A DNA stretch of 64,000 nucleotides, from assembly GCF_045063725.1 (NCBI RefSeq), contig NZ_CP173695.1; one strand, written 5' to 3'. The stretch's first letter is position 1. Each line of letters opens with the position of its first letter. Below are positions 52,890 to 62,113 of the stretch, piece after piece. The DNA comes from Sellimonas catena. GTDB taxonomy: Bacteria; Bacillota; Clostridia; Lachnospirales; Lachnospiraceae. The notes below the pieces were generated by a model, which was given only the letters and a program-made list of their open reading frames with translations, had not been told where the DNA came from and ran no database searches. The position numbers were made by a program, and so were the translations under genes.

Positions 52890-53447
52890 ATGAAATTTCA
52901 GACTGTAGACCTGACCAATCCGGATTTGGATTTGGATGCAGATTTCATTCACAAACTTTGTGAAGTAGAACCCCGCTTGCGGATTGACCGTCAGGAAATC
53001 TTTCCACAAACACCCATCCGCACCTCAAACGATATCATCTTCTACCTAGCAGATACGCTAACACAATATCCACAAGAACGCTGCTATGCTGTTTTCCTTG
53101 ATGCCGCTATGTGTCCAATTGGACTCACATGTGTCGGCGCCGGTTTCACCGATACCTGCCCGGTCAGCTGCACCAAAATTGCACAGACAGCTCTGTTGCT
53201 CAATGCCACCGGAGTCATTTTAGTCCACAATCACCCTTCCGGTCATCCTGCCGCACCCTCTAAAGCAGATATCCAAATGGCGAAAAAGCTGACACAGTTG
53301 CTGCGTATGCTTGACGGCATGCAATTACATGATTTTATCATTGTGTCCAGAAACCCGGAAAAACGTGTTTACAGTATGCTTGAAGATGAATCACTTCTGG
53401 ACAACCCCGTCAAAGATACCAGGAAACAGGAATATCAAGTCGCATAG
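52890..53447 (+). CDS. RadC-like JAB domain protein
   Basis: Protein of 185 residues. The JAMM metal-binding motif is complete: VHNHPSGHPAAPSKADI (HxHP...S..D), with the supporting GVILVHN strand. It lacks the N-terminal helix-hairpin-helix of chromosomal RadC, as do many mobile-element versions. AAAAAGGAG precedes the ATG. Function of RadC-like proteins is poorly known; they are common near plasmid and ICE ends. It is the last gene before the rlmD junction. Confidence 0.87.
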   Translation: MKFQTVDLTNPDLDLDADFIHKLCEVEPRLRIDRQEIFPQTPIRTSNDIIFYLADTLTQYPQERCYAVFLDAAMCPIGLTCVGAGFTDTCPVSCTKIAQTALLLNATGVILVHNHPSGHPAAPSKADIQMAKKLTQLLRMLDGMQLHDFIIVSRNPEKRVYSMLEDESLLDNPVKDTRKQEYQVA

Positions 53448-53506
53448 CTTTACTTCTATTCTTACATGTTATCTATATGTCTGGAGAAGCAGCCAAAACA
53501 CAGACA

Positions 53507-53540
53507 ATTCCCCAGTTCTCCGACTGGGGAATTGTTATCA
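53507..53540. terminator. Terminator between radC-like gene and rlmD
   Basis: AATTCCCCAGT pairs with ACTGGGGAATT around TCTCCG; T-rich after it on the plus strand. It separates convergent genes ending at 53447 and 53555. Confidence 0.8.
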
Positions 53541-53554
53541 GATACAAAAAACAT

Positions 53555-55206
53555 CTATATCATATTAAAATGCCGGAATGCTGACAGAATCGCTTCTCTC
53601 TTCTCCGGAGGACACGTTGGCACTCTGTGACCTTCCGCACCCAGGTTAAAATTCTCACGCTTCTCAAGTCCACATTTTTCTTTTACCTGCGCAATGTATA
53701 GAGAAGACACACTCAACCCATGCTGGCTCTTTACCCATTCCTTGATTTCCCTGTAAGTAGCGCTGCCCTTCGTGCCATTCAGATATTCCGAATCTTTCGG
53801 CTCATAATCCTCATAGGCATAGACGATTTCCTCATCGACCTTTTTCCTACCCAAAAGAACAACCGTCTCCACATGCACCGTTCCCGGGAATAAATCCACG
53901 CAGCTTACCCGTTCCGGCACATATCCTTTTCCTGTCAGCAGTTCCAGATCTCTCGCCAGACTGGTCGGTTTGCAGGAGATATAAACGATCCTCTCTGCCC
54001 CAAATCCAATGATCTTTTCCAGTGCTTTCGGATGTACTCCGTCACGTGGAGGATCAAGGATAATCAGATCCGGCACTTCCTGCAGCTCATCAACTACTTT
54101 CAGCACATCACCGGCCCAGAAGCTGCAGTTATCCAGTTCATTCAATGCCGCATTTTCTCTCGCTGCCTCAACCGCTTCCTCGATGATCTCAACACCGACC
54201 ACTTTTTTTGCAACCGGTGCCGCAATCTGGGCGATGGTGCCTGTTCCGCTGTACAGGTCAAAGACAACTTTATCCTTCGTATCTCCGATATATTCCCGTG
54301 CTGTCTCGTACAGTACCTCGGCCCCAGAGAATTGGTCTGGAAGAAGGAGAATGGTGTAATCTTGAATTTCAGTCCCAGAAGTTCCTCATAAAAATAGTTC
54401 TGTCCATACAGAATTTCTGTTCCTTCATCTTTTACCGCATCAGCCAGGCTGCCGTTTCTCGTATGCAGAATTCCCGCAAAAGTTCCTTTCAGCGGTAATG
54501 CCAGCAGTGCTTCTTTCCACCCTCTCAGCAGAGCTTCTTCCCCTGTATAAGCGGATGTTGTAATCAGGTCCGCCAGAATTTCTCCTGTTTTTACCGCCTT
54601 TCTTACAAGCAGGTGGCGGAGATATCCGTCATGGCGCATCCGGTGATAGAACGGCACCTTCTGCTGTTCAAAATACTCTCTGGTACATTCCAGAATCATC
54701 CGGAAATCCTCATCCACGATCCGGCACCCGGAAACGGTCACAATATCGTGAAAGCTTCCCCGCTTATGCATGCCAAGTGACAGCGGGCCGTCCTTATATT
54801 CATCGCCGAATGTAAATTCCATCTTATTCCGATACGCTTCCCGCACCGGGCTTTCCTTGATTCCTTCAAATACTCCTTCCGGAATCCGGTCTTTCAAAAG
54901 TTCCCGTACCTGGGATTCTTTGAGTTCCAGCTGCTTTTCGTACGGAAGGCTCTGGTAGGAGCATCCTCCGCACTGTCCGAAATGTGGGCACGGCGACGGG
55001 ATCTCGTCTTTCGATGTCTCAAGGACTTCCAGAAGCCGTCCTTCGGCTTTCCCTTTTCTCACTTTATTGACTGCCACTTTTACTTTCTGTCCCGGAATCA
55101 CATGCTTCACGATGATATCCTGCTCTTCGCCTTCCACTTTCACAATTCCTTTATTTGGAAATTTGACGCAGCAGACAGTTCCTTCATATATGGTTCCTTT
55201 TTTCAT
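53555..55206 (-). pseudogene. rlmD: 23S rRNA (uracil-5-)-methyltransferase RlmD, frameshifted, with element-derived 3' end
   Basis: The first part (55206 to about 54325) has the TRAM domain, iron-sulfur Cys motif CPHFGQCGGCSYQ and the FFQTNS motif. The second part holds VVGVEIIEEAVEAA, LIILDPPRDGV and the catalytic YISCKPTSLARD. The two frames join if one G is restored in the CCCC run (plus strand, 54322-54325), giving QTNSLGAEVLYE. After HVETVVLL the protein continues for ~100 residues (GTKGSATYREIKEWVKSQ ... CPPEKREAILSAFRHF). This tail is common in rlmD genes bordering integrated elements and here lies beyond the presumed crossover, so it is probably supplied by the element. Start MKKGTIYEG at 55206. 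Confidence 0.85.
53861..53875 (-). other. Right attachment-site candidate within rlmD
   Basis: CATGTGGAGACGGTT on the minus strand encodes HVETV of RlmD. It matches the left core (11854-11870) and the 7538-7552 copy at GAGAC and most flanking bases. In streptococci the rumA target core CACGTGGAGTG lies at the equivalent codons. Confidence 0.6.
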
Positions 55207-55239
55207 GGTTCTTCTCTCTCCTGTATTGATTCTCAAAAA

Positions 55240-55272
55240 AATAAGGCAGGAAGTTGATTTCCTACCCTATCT
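55240..55272 (-). terminator. Terminator of the gene at 55292
   Basis: On the minus strand TAGGGTAGGAAAT and a partly complementary TTCCTGCCTTA pair, followed by TTTTTTTG. It lies about 20 bases after the stop of the acidic membrane protein gene. Confidence 0.6.
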
Positions 55273-55291
55273 TCTCTTGCTTTTCCAAGTT

Positions 55292-55540
55292 TTACTCTAC
55301 TTCATCTTCGTCATCGAAGAAGTCGTCGTCAAAATCGTCATCGAAATCTTCTTCAAAATCTTCCAGATAATCTGGTGTAAAGAATGAGTATACTGCGTAA
55401 GCAATCGCTGCTACCGCTGCTACGGCTCCAATAATTGCCAGTACCCAAACAATCACCTTTTTCGTATTATCTTCATCTTTTTTCTGTAATAATTCGCTTA
55501 ATTTGGAAGCTGCCATAATCTCTTCAAACTTTCCGCTCAT
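55292..55540 (-). CDS. Small membrane protein with acidic tail
   Basis: Protein of 82 residues starting MSGKFEEIMAASKLSELLQK, with GGAGAGGGAGC before ATG 55540. One membrane helix (VIVWVLAIIGAVAAVAAIAY) is followed by an extremely acidic C terminus of Asp, Glu and Phe (EDFDDDFDDDFFDDEDEVE). Common in Lachnospiraceae near housekeeping genes, function unknown. Confidence 0.75.
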   Translation of the reverse strand: MSGKFEEIMAASKLSELLQKKDEDNTKKVIVWVLAIIGAVAAVAAIAYAVYSFFTPDYLEDFEEDFDDDFDDDFFDDEDEVE

Positions 55541-55780
55541 GCTCCCTCTCCTTTCCGATGTTGCCATCTCAACGCTTATTCTTTTTGGTAATTATACCAC
55601 TATCATAGACAGAATGCCATCCTTTTATGTGAACTTTTCCTGATTTTGTCATTTTAAAGGGTGCTGTTCACACCATACTCAGAAGCACGACGAGTGCGCA
55701 TGCGGACGGCGGTTTGGGGTGAACCGTACTTTTAAAATTACAATTCCCCATGCTCTTTTGTCCGTCTGTCTGATCTGCGC

Positions 55781-58021
55781 CTACTCAACCTTCTTGAGTC
55801 TCGCAAATGCCGCAAACATTTTTTTCACTCCGACCGTATCGAACTCGACCGTTACTTCGTAGTCCCGGCCGCCTTCTGTGATCGCTGTCACCAGTCCTTC
55901 ACCGAACTTCATATGACGGACACGGTCTCCCACGTCATAACCCGGTCCTTCTCCGGAAGCCACCTTAAACTGTTGCACCGGCTTTTTGATACCGAATGCC
56001 TGAGAATGAAAAGCTGCTTTTGCCTTGGCGTAGGTCTGGTTTCTTGCAATCTCTATCTGCGGTTTTTCTTTGTGCAGCTCTTTGTGCCCGCCCAGAAGTT
56101 CTTCCGGAATCTCCCGTAAAAACCGGGAAGATTTGTTGTACTGGGTCTCGCCCCGTACCATCCTTCTCCTTGCACAGGTCAGCGTCAGCTCTTTCATGGC
56201 TCTTGTAATACCGACGTAGCAAAGGCGTCTCTCCTCTTCCAGCTCCATCGGATCATCTGCTGTGATGGTCATATAACTTGGGAAGAGCCCGTCCTCCATT
56301 CCCGCCAGAAAGACATACGGGAATTCCAGTCCTTTCGCGCTGTGTAAAGTCATCAAAACGACATAATCGCTCTCCTCGTCCAGATTGTCAATATCGGCCA
56401 CCAGCGCTACTTCCTCCAGGAATCCGGACAGCGTCGGCTGTTCTCCGGTCTGCTCACAGCTTTCCTCGTAGGAAGCCACCTTGCTTTTTAATTCTTCCAC
56501 GTTTTCGATCCGGCTTTCGGCGTCTTCCATATCGATCTCTTCGAGATAGCTTTCATAATCCAGCGTCTCGATAATATCATTTAACAGGGCAAGCGGTGTC
56601 ATCCGGCCTGATTCCTCTTTGAAATGCTCGATCAAGGCGGTAAAAGATTCCAGACGGGAAACGGCGCGTCCGATATTCGGAATCAGGTCCGCTGCCCGAA
56701 GCGCCTCATAAAATCCGATTTCTTTCTGGATAGCATATTCCTGCACCCGGTTGATGGAAGTCAGTCCGATTCCCCGTTTTGGCACATTGATAATTCTGCG
56801 TACTGCCAGATCGTCCCGCCCGTTTTCGATGGTACGGAGATAGGCAAGCAGATCCTTGATCTCCCGTCTTGCATAGAAGTTGACGCCTCCGATCACTTTA
56901 TATGGAATGTTGGTGGATACAAAGCGCTCTTCAAACATACGAGACTGTGCGTTAGTTCGGTACAGAACGGCACATTCATTATAGGAAGCGCCCTCTTCCT
57001 TGACTTTCTTCTGAATGGCTCCCGCAATATAGTCCGCCTCGTCGTAGGCATTGTCAAACTGACGGCAGACCAGCTTCTCCCCTTCCGGATTCTCGGTCCA
57101 GAGTGTCTTGTCCTTCCGGCCGTGATTGTTGCGGATCACGGCATTGGCCGCATTCAGGATGGTGGAGGTGGAACGGTAATTCTGCTCCAGCTTGATTACC
57201 ACCGCATCCGGAAATTCCTCTTCAAAGTTCAGGATATTCTTGATATTGGCTCCCCGGAATTTGTAGATGGACTGGTCGTCATCCCCTACCACACACAGAT
57301 TCCGGTATTTAGATGACAGGATCTGGATCAGACGGAACTGCACCGTGTTCGTATCCTGATACTCGTCCACCATAATATAACGGAACCGCTCCTGATAATA
57401 CTCCAGCACATCCGGCTGTGTCTGGAACAGCTGGACGGCCTTCACGAGCAGATCGTCAAAGTCCAGTGCATTGTTGGCACGGAGCTGCTTTTCGTATTCC
57501 GCATAGACTTCGGCAATCTTCTTTCTGGAAAAATCGCCCTCCGCATCAAGACGGTACTCCTCCGGACTGATCATCTCATTCTTTGCGGAAGAAATCGCTG
57601 ATAAAAGTGCCCGTTCTTTGTACATCTTCGTATCGATCTGGAGATAACGGCATACTTCCTTCATCAGCGACTTCTGATCGTCCGTATCGTAAATCGTAAA
57701 GTTTGTGTCATATCCGAGCCGATCAATAAATCGTCTCAAAATCCGCACACAGGCAGAATGAAACGTGCTGACCCAGATACTCTCGGATCCGAATCCGACC
57801 AGCTGATCCACCCGCTCCCGCATTTCGCCCGCGGCTTTATTGGTAAATGTAATGGCGAGAATATTCCACGGGTTGACCCCTTTTTCCTCGATCAGATAGG
57901 CGATCCGGTGCGTCAGCACCCTCGTCTTTCCCGATCCGGCTCCCGCCAGAATCAGAACCGGTCCTTCTGTCTGATAGACCGCTTCTTTCTGCATATCATT
58001 CAACGAATCATAAATACTCAT
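55781..58021 (-). CDS. pcrA: ATP-dependent DNA helicase PcrA/UvrD
   Basis: Protein of 746 residues, the usual PcrA length. Motifs: LNDMQKEAVYQTEGP (Q), AGAGSGKTRVL (I), ITFTNKAAGEMRERV (Ia), MVDEYQDTN (II), VVGDDDQSIYKFRGA (III), LEQNYRST (IV), LMTLHSAKGLEFPYV (V), LCYVGITRAMK (VI). The C terminus has a Tudor-like segment (YDVGDRVRHMKFGEG) that binds RNA polymerase in PcrA. It unwinds DNA in repair and clears replication blocks. Chromosomal housekeeping gene. Confidence 0.97.
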   Translation of the reverse strand: MSIYDSLNDMQKEAVYQTEGPVLILAGAGSGKTRVLTHRIAYLIEEKGVNPWNILAITFTNKAAGEMRERVDQLVGFGSESIWVSTFHSACVRILRRFIDRLGYDTNFTIYDTDDQKSLMKEVCRYLQIDTKMYKERALLSAISSAKNEMISPEEYRLDAEGDFSRKKIAEVYAEYEKQLRANNALDFDDLLVKAVQLFQTQPDVLEYYQERFRYIMVDEYQDTNTVQFRLIQILSSKYRNLCVVGDDDQSIYKFRGANIKNILNFEEEFPDAVVIKLEQNYRSTSTILNAANAVIRNNHGRKDKTLWTENPEGEKLVCRQFDNAYDEADYIAGAIQKKVKEEGASYNECAVLYRTNAQSRMFEERFVSTNIPYKVIGGVNFYARREIKDLLAYLRTIENGRDDLAVRRIINVPKRGIGLTSINRVQEYAIQKEIGFYEALRAADLIPNIGRAVSRLESFTALIEHFKEESGRMTPLALLNDIIETLDYESYLEEIDMEDAESRIENVEELKSKVASYEESCEQTGEQPTLSGFLEEVALVADIDNLDEESDYVVLMTLHSAKGLEFPYVFLAGMEDGLFPSYMTITADDPMELEEERRLCYVGITRAMKELTLTCARRRMVRGETQYNKSSRFLREIPEELLGGHKELHKEKPQIEIARNQTYAKAKAAFHSQAFGIKKPVQQFKVASGEGPGYDVGDRVRHMKFGEGLVTAITEGGRDYEVTVEFDTVGVKKMFAAFARLKKVE

Positions 58022-58128
58022 TTTCTATGTACTCCCATCTCTGTTCGTAGTTTTATCAGTATACCATACATCTGTTCGATATTTCAAGGTATTGGAAGAT
58101 TCTTCTGGCCCAACCTTTCACAAAAAAC

Positions 58129-58157
58129 TTGCCATCTAGTTTTTAAAACTATATAAT
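58129..58157 (+). promoter_or_regulatory. Sigma-A promoter for the DUF1836 gene
   Basis: TTGCCA (58129-58134) and TATAAT (58152-58157) are 17 bases apart, 37 bases before the ATG at 58195. Confidence 0.8.
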
Positions 58158-58194
58158 GTATATATGAAGTTTTTACACGAGGGGTTTTGACGTT

Positions 58195-58791
58195 ATGACG
58201 ATTGACACAAATGATTTATTAAACAGTATTTTAGACAGCCTTTCCAGAATCGATTATATCCATCCGGGTGAAATCCCGAATATTGATTTATACATGGATC
58301 AGGTTACGACATTTATGGAGACACAGCTAAGTTCCACGAAGCGCTACGAGCAGGACAAGATTCTTACGAAGACGATGATTAACAATTATGCCAAGAATCA
58401 TCTTCTTCCAGCTCCGGTAAAGAAGAAATATTCCAAAGAGCACCTTCTTGTTCTGATTTTTATCTACTATTTTAAAAATCTGCTTTCGATCCACGACATT
58501 GAGCTGCTTTTGAAGCCTCTGACCGAGAAGTATTTCCAGACATCAGAAGATTTTGATCTGTCTGCGGTGTACAAAGAGGTCTGCCAGCTGGAAAAGAGCC
58601 GGATCACTTCAGTTCAGGAGGATATCAAAAATCTCTGGGAGGAATCTTCCCGGACTTATCAGGATGCACCGAAGGAGGATCAGGAATATCTGCAGCTGTT
58701 TGCATTTATTTGCTCGCTGAGCTTTGATGTCTACATCAAAAAGACAATTATCGAAAAACTGATTGATTCTTTCTCCGATGAGAAAAAATAA
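58195..58791 (+). CDS. DUF1836 domain protein
   Basis: Protein of 198 residues. The N-terminal part contains the helix-turn-helix-like core of DUF1836 (TMINNYAKNHLLPAPVKKKY, then SKEHLLVLIFIYYFKNLLSI). This family resembles MerR-type DNA-binding proteins and is widespread in Clostridia, with unknown targets. GAGGGG precedes the ATG. Single-gene unit with its own promoter and a hairpin terminator. Confidence 0.88.
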   Translation: MTIDTNDLLNSILDSLSRIDYIHPGEIPNIDLYMDQVTTFMETQLSSTKRYEQDKILTKTMINNYAKNHLLPAPVKKKYSKEHLLVLIFIYYFKNLLSIHDIELLLKPLTEKYFQTSEDFDLSAVYKEVCQLEKSRITSVQEDIKNLWEESSRTYQDAPKEDQEYLQLFAFICSLSFDVYIKKTIIEKLIDSFSDEKK

Positions 58792-58798
58792 AAAGAAC

Positions 58799-58836
58799 AA
58801 GACGCTGAGGGCCGTGAGACTTTCAGCGTCTTTATG
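58799..58836. terminator. Terminator shared by convergent genes
   Basis: GACGCTGA (58801-58808) pairs with TCAGCGTC (58823-58830); TTTAT follows on the plus strand and TTGTTCTTTTTA on the minus strand. Confidence 0.85.
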
Positions 58837-58837
58837 A

Positions 58838-59131
58838 TTACTCTTTGTTTTCAATTCTGTCAAATACCATATCGTACCCGTCATTGCCGTAGTTCAAAGA
58901 ACGGTTTACACGGCTGATCGTCGCGGTTGATGCTCCGGTCTTCTCTGCAATCTCCAGATACGTCTTCTGCTCACGCAGCATTTTTGCCACCTCAAATCTC
59001 TGAGATAAAGACAAGAGCTCATTGATCGTACAGATGTCTTCAAAGAAAATATAACACTCTTCCTTATTTTTCAGGCTGAGAATCCCTTCAAACAGATTGT
59101 CCACAGCCTCTGTCTTAATTTTCCTACTCAT
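58838..59131 (-). CDS. YerC/YecD family TrpR-like regulator
   Basis: Protein of 97 residues. The DNA-binding part reads LSLSQRFEVAKMLREQKTYL, EIAEKTGASTATISRVNRSL and NYGNDGYDMVFDRI, the TrpR-like helix-turn-helix of the YerC/YecD group. Its targets in Clostridia are not established. Divergent or unlinked to flanking genes apart from the shared terminator. Confidence 0.92.
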   Translation of the reverse strand: MSRKIKTEAVDNLFEGILSLKNKEECYIFFEDICTINELLSLSQRFEVAKMLREQKTYLEIAEKTGASTATISRVNRSLNYGNDGYDMVFDRIENKE

Positions 59132-59218
59132 ATCTACCCTCCATATCTTGTTCGTCGGGCAATGTTTCTGCCGAGTACTATTTTAGCACACTAAACTCAT
59201 AAAGTCCAGCAGTTGTTA

Positions 59219-59935
59219 TCATTTCCGTTTGATAAGACTGTAAAATTTTTCATAAGACGTTGTGGCAATCAGTTCTTCCGGGAAATCGGTCTCCTGAAGA
59301 ATTTTTTCGATACAGCTAAACTCTCCGGCGTCTGCATCGATATGTGCGTCACTGCCTGTTGTGATATAAACGCCCTCTTTTTTGCAGAGTTCCAGAATTT
59401 CCTTTGCGTTGACCTCAGTATTCACACGGAATCCGCCCGGACGCAGGGAGGAATTATTCATCTCGAGAAGCGTATTGGTCTCCTTCGCTCCTCTGACAAG
59501 TTTTTCGTAATCGATCGGAAACCGGCCGTCGTCCGGATGACCGATAATATGAATATACGGATTTTTCATCACGTTGAGATAGGCCTGTGTATTCAGCTCC
59601 CTGGAACGGCTTTCTCCATAGCACGGTCCATGGATACTCGCAATGGCCAGATCCATCGACTTCAAAACACCTGCCGGAAGATCTACCGTACCGTACTCGT
59701 CCATGATATTCAGTTCCACACCCATCAGGATGTGAAGCCCGTCCACTTCTCTTGGTACGACTGTATAATTCTGGAAATAAAATTCATGGCACGCTCCAGG
59801 CATCTCCGGTGCATGCTCCGTCAAGGCAAGCGCCTCCAGTCCCCTGTTTTTTGCGGCCTGAATCATCTCCATTCTCGTACTGTAGGCATGCCCGCTTACC
59901 ACAGTATGAGAATGTGAATCTACTAAGATTTTCAA
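59219..59935 (-). CDS. PHP-domain phosphatase (YcdX-like)
   Basis: Protein of 238 residues. The N-terminal PHP signature is VDSHSHTVVSGHAYSTRMEM; further metal ligands appear in ALTEHAPEMPG, IASIHGPCYG, HIIGHPDDGRFP, EMNNSSLRPGG and ITTGSDAHIDAD. These match the trinuclear-zinc YcdX-type phosphatases. Substrate unknown. GAAAGAAGGGATC lies upstream of the ATG. Confidence 0.92.
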   Translation of the reverse strand: MKILVDSHSHTVVSGHAYSTRMEMIQAAKNRGLEALALTEHAPEMPGACHEFYFQNYTVVPREVDGLHILMGVELNIMDEYGTVDLPAGVLKSMDLAIASIHGPCYGESRSRELNTQAYLNVMKNPYIHIIGHPDDGRFPIDYEKLVRGAKETNTLLEMNNSSLRPGGFRVNTEVNAKEILELCKKEGVYITTGSDAHIDADAGEFSCIEKILQETDFPEELIATTSYEKFYSLIKRK

Positions 59936-60058
59936 AAAGATCCCTTCTTTCTTTATATCTTTTCTACTTTACTGCTTTAGTTTAACATATTTTTCCATTA
60001 AGAACAATGATACATACTTCTTTCATTTCCGTCCATACTTTTGATTGAGGTGATCCAA

Positions 60059-60259
60059 ATGAAGAAAGATTCAACTGTAAAGAAAACCCGGAAGAATCCA
60101 GATTCTTATGATTATCTGGCCAATTCTGCTTCTGCCAACGACTGTACCGGCCTGATTCCATCCGCACCGCAGTCTGAAGCAGAACTTCAGTCTTATGAAG
60201 AAGTCTACGCCTATACTGCTCCAAAAATCAAATCCCAAAAAGGCTCTGATCAATCCTGA
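60059..60259 (+). CDS. Small hydrophilic hypothetical protein
   Basis: Protein of 66 residues starting MKKDSTVKKTRKNPDSYDYL, with GAGGTGATCCAA before ATG 60059. Low complexity, Ser/Ala/Lys rich, no membrane segment. Followed at once by a strong terminator. Similar small proteins occur in related genomes, but function is unknown. Confidence 0.65.
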   Translation: MKKDSTVKKTRKNPDSYDYLANSASANDCTGLIPSAPQSEAELQSYEEVYAYTAPKIKSQKGSDQS

Positions 60260-60264
60260 AAAAG

Positions 60265-60308
60265 GGATGCCCGCCTGCGGCAAGTTTCCGCAGACGGGCA
60301 TCTTCTTT
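60265..60308. terminator. Strong bidirectional terminator
   Basis: GATGCCCGCCTGCGG pairs with CCGCAGACGGGCATC (one mismatch) around CAAGTTT, with A run before and CTTCTTTT after. It serves the genes ending at 60259 and 60308. Confidence 0.92.
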
Positions 60309-61246
60309 TAAAACAACGTCATCTGTCCTGTACAGTATTTCTCCTGCTTTGCGATCTTTACCTCATCCTCCGGCCTGAGATGTCCGGTCAGTAACGGGGA
60401 GGTTGTATCGTGTTCTCTCATCTTCTCTTGTACAAGCTCCTTGTTCTCATTTGCGTAGCAGTAAATGCAGCCGTTCCCGCATGTATTGTATTCTCCGATG
60501 TCACTTCCAAGAACACAGCTGCATCCCTCTCTCGGAGTCTTTTTCCCGCCCGGAATCTGCATTTCCATGCCGACCGCATGTTCCAGAATCTCCTTTGTCA
60601 TACAGCCCGAAATATCGATGCCGTACGGTGCAAGTTCCGTACCTTCACAGCAGGAACGTACCCGGATCTGATACTTCCCTGCAATCTGTGCAAACTCTTT
60701 TCCGATACAGAGCCGTTCCTCTTTGCGAACCGGCCGGACTTCCGGAAAATTCCGCTTCGTTTTTGCATACAGATCAATAAAACTGATCACACACTGATCG
60801 GTATATCCACTTAAGTATGCACACATCGTTTCAAACGCCTCCATATGAAAGGACAGGCTGTACCGGTCCGACAGAAAAATCGGATCATAACGCCAGCTGA
60901 CAGCCCGTTTTCCAACCTTTTCGGAAAGCACACGGAAGGATTCCAGTACCTTTCTCTTGTCCGGTACCTGCGGTTCGATCTCTTTTCCGTAGGGTGTGAT
61001 CGTCACAAACCAGAACTGCGGAAATACCGAAATCTCATCGAGTCTTCCAAGCATCGGTTCCGGATTCTTGGTACAAAATGCAAGACAGTCCACCACATCC
61101 GGCGTCAGACGGTACCGTGTGACCTGCTGCGGATAGTAAGGATTTCTCACAAGCACATATTTTTCCCGTATTCTCCGGAAAAACCAGTCGCTGTAACAGG
61201 CAGGAATATCTGTCCGCATCCCGGTATTGATTATCACAGCTCCCAC
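60308..61246 (-). CDS. DUF1848 family protein
   Basis: Protein of 312 residues. Start MGAVIINTGMRTDIPACYSD; later PYGKEIEPQVPDKRKVLESF and the Cys cluster near the C terminus GCSCVLGSDIGEYNTCGNGC plus IYCYAN. The CxC...CGNGCxYCY arrangement resembles iron-sulfur or radical-SAM-like binding. DUF1848 proteins are common in anaerobes and lack a proven activity. Confidence 0.88.
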   Translation of the reverse strand: MGAVIINTGMRTDIPACYSDWFFRRIREKYVLVRNPYYPQQVTRYRLTPDVVDCLAFCTKNPEPMLGRLDEISVFPQFWFVTITPYGKEIEPQVPDKRKVLESFRVLSEKVGKRAVSWRYDPIFLSDRYSLSFHMEAFETMCAYLSGYTDQCVISFIDLYAKTKRNFPEVRPVRKEERLCIGKEFAQIAGKYQIRVRSCCEGTELAPYGIDISGCMTKEILEHAVGMEMQIPGGKKTPREGCSCVLGSDIGEYNTCGNGCIYCYANENKELVQEKMREHDTTSPLLTGHLRPEDEVKIAKQEKYCTGQMTLF

Positions 61247-61281
61247 TCCTTTCCTTCAGGGCTTTCCTTTGAAACGCCTGG

Positions 61282-61962
61282 TCAGGACAGGGTAAATGCT
61301 TCTTCCGCACCTGTCGTATCAATCAGTGCTGTCATGAGCGCATCCACGTCTTCCCCAGGGATCTCCCATACATTTTCCGTCTCACTTTCCTGTACATGGA
61401 CGGTAATGGTTGTCTTGTCACCGTACTGCGGATTTTCAAGAGCGGTATTGAGACATTCGTAGAGCATCTCTCCCGCTGCCTCCGTCATCTCCTCATCGGT
61501 AGGCGCCGCCTGATTATTCAGAATATTGTTCTGCACCTGGGACAGATAATCCTGCAGCTTCTGCTGGAGCAGCTCTTCTACACCGCCGAACATAATGATC
61601 GGTTCTACTTCCACGCCGACTTCAAAGCTTCCGTCATCCTGCTCTTTTGCTTCCTGCACGGTATATTTTGTCTTTTGCATCAGGTTTGGAATATAGCTCC
61701 GGTACTTTTCCGTCAGCTCGTCCGAAAATCCAAGGGAATCAAATTCCTGCATGTAGGAATCGATCGCTGCCTCGTACTGTTTTTTCGCTTCTTCTTCGCT
61801 GGACTCGGAAATTGCCTCGTATGCCTTTGTTTCTCCCCTTGTCACCATATCCAGAACGGCCTGTGTATATCCTGTCGCATCAAACGGCTGCTGGCATCCT
61901 GTCAGCAACATAAGTGACGCTGTCAGAATAAAAACAACTGTTTTCTTTACATACTGTTTCAT
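61282..61962 (-). CDS. Secreted lipoprotein, DUF5105-like
   Basis: Protein of 226 residues with a lipoprotein signal peptide: KKTVVFILTASLMLLTGCQQ (Cys near residue 23). The body is helical and acidic (MVTRGETKAYEAISESSEEE; GVEELLQQKLQDYLSQVQNN). It resembles clostridial DUF5105 lipoproteins, from memory only. GAAAGGAGAAAAAG precedes the start. Confidence 0.75.
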   Translation of the reverse strand: MKQYVKKTVVFILTASLMLLTGCQQPFDATGYTQAVLDMVTRGETKAYEAISESSEEEAKKQYEAAIDSYMQEFDSLGFSDELTEKYRSYIPNLMQKTKYTVQEAKEQDDGSFEVGVEVEPIIMFGGVEELLQQKLQDYLSQVQNNILNNQAAPTDEEMTEAAGEMLYECLNTALENPQYGDKTTITVHVQESETENVWEIPGEDVDALMTALIDTTGAEEAFTLS

Positions 61963-62113
61963 CTTTTTCTCCTTTCAGTTTTTTTCAGTATAACATACTT
62001 TAAAAAAACTGTCATCCGGGCAGTCCGGATTCAACAGCTTTGCTTCCCCTTTTATAAAAAACCGGACTGATGGGAATACTGTCACCAGAAAGGAAATTCT
62101 TCGGGAGGTACTT

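Larger units (their letters stand above)
11854..53875. mobile_element. Integrative mobilizable element inserted in rlmD (about 42 kb)
   Basis: Boundaries are inferred from rlmD-like sequence at both ends on the minus strand: CACGTTGAGACTGTAGT at the left, forming the last codons of the element's own recombinase, and CATGTGGAGACGGTTGT inside chromosomal rlmD at the right. rlmD/rumA is an established target of serine-recombinase elements in streptococci. Between the ends lie a large serine recombinase, Xis-like protein, helicase/primase, ParA, MobA/MobC, resolvase, type I restriction and pilus genes. No T4SS genes (VirB4, VirD4) were seen, so it would need a helper for transfer. The core match is short and the left flank is scrambled, so exact ends are uncertain. 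Confidence 0.65.
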
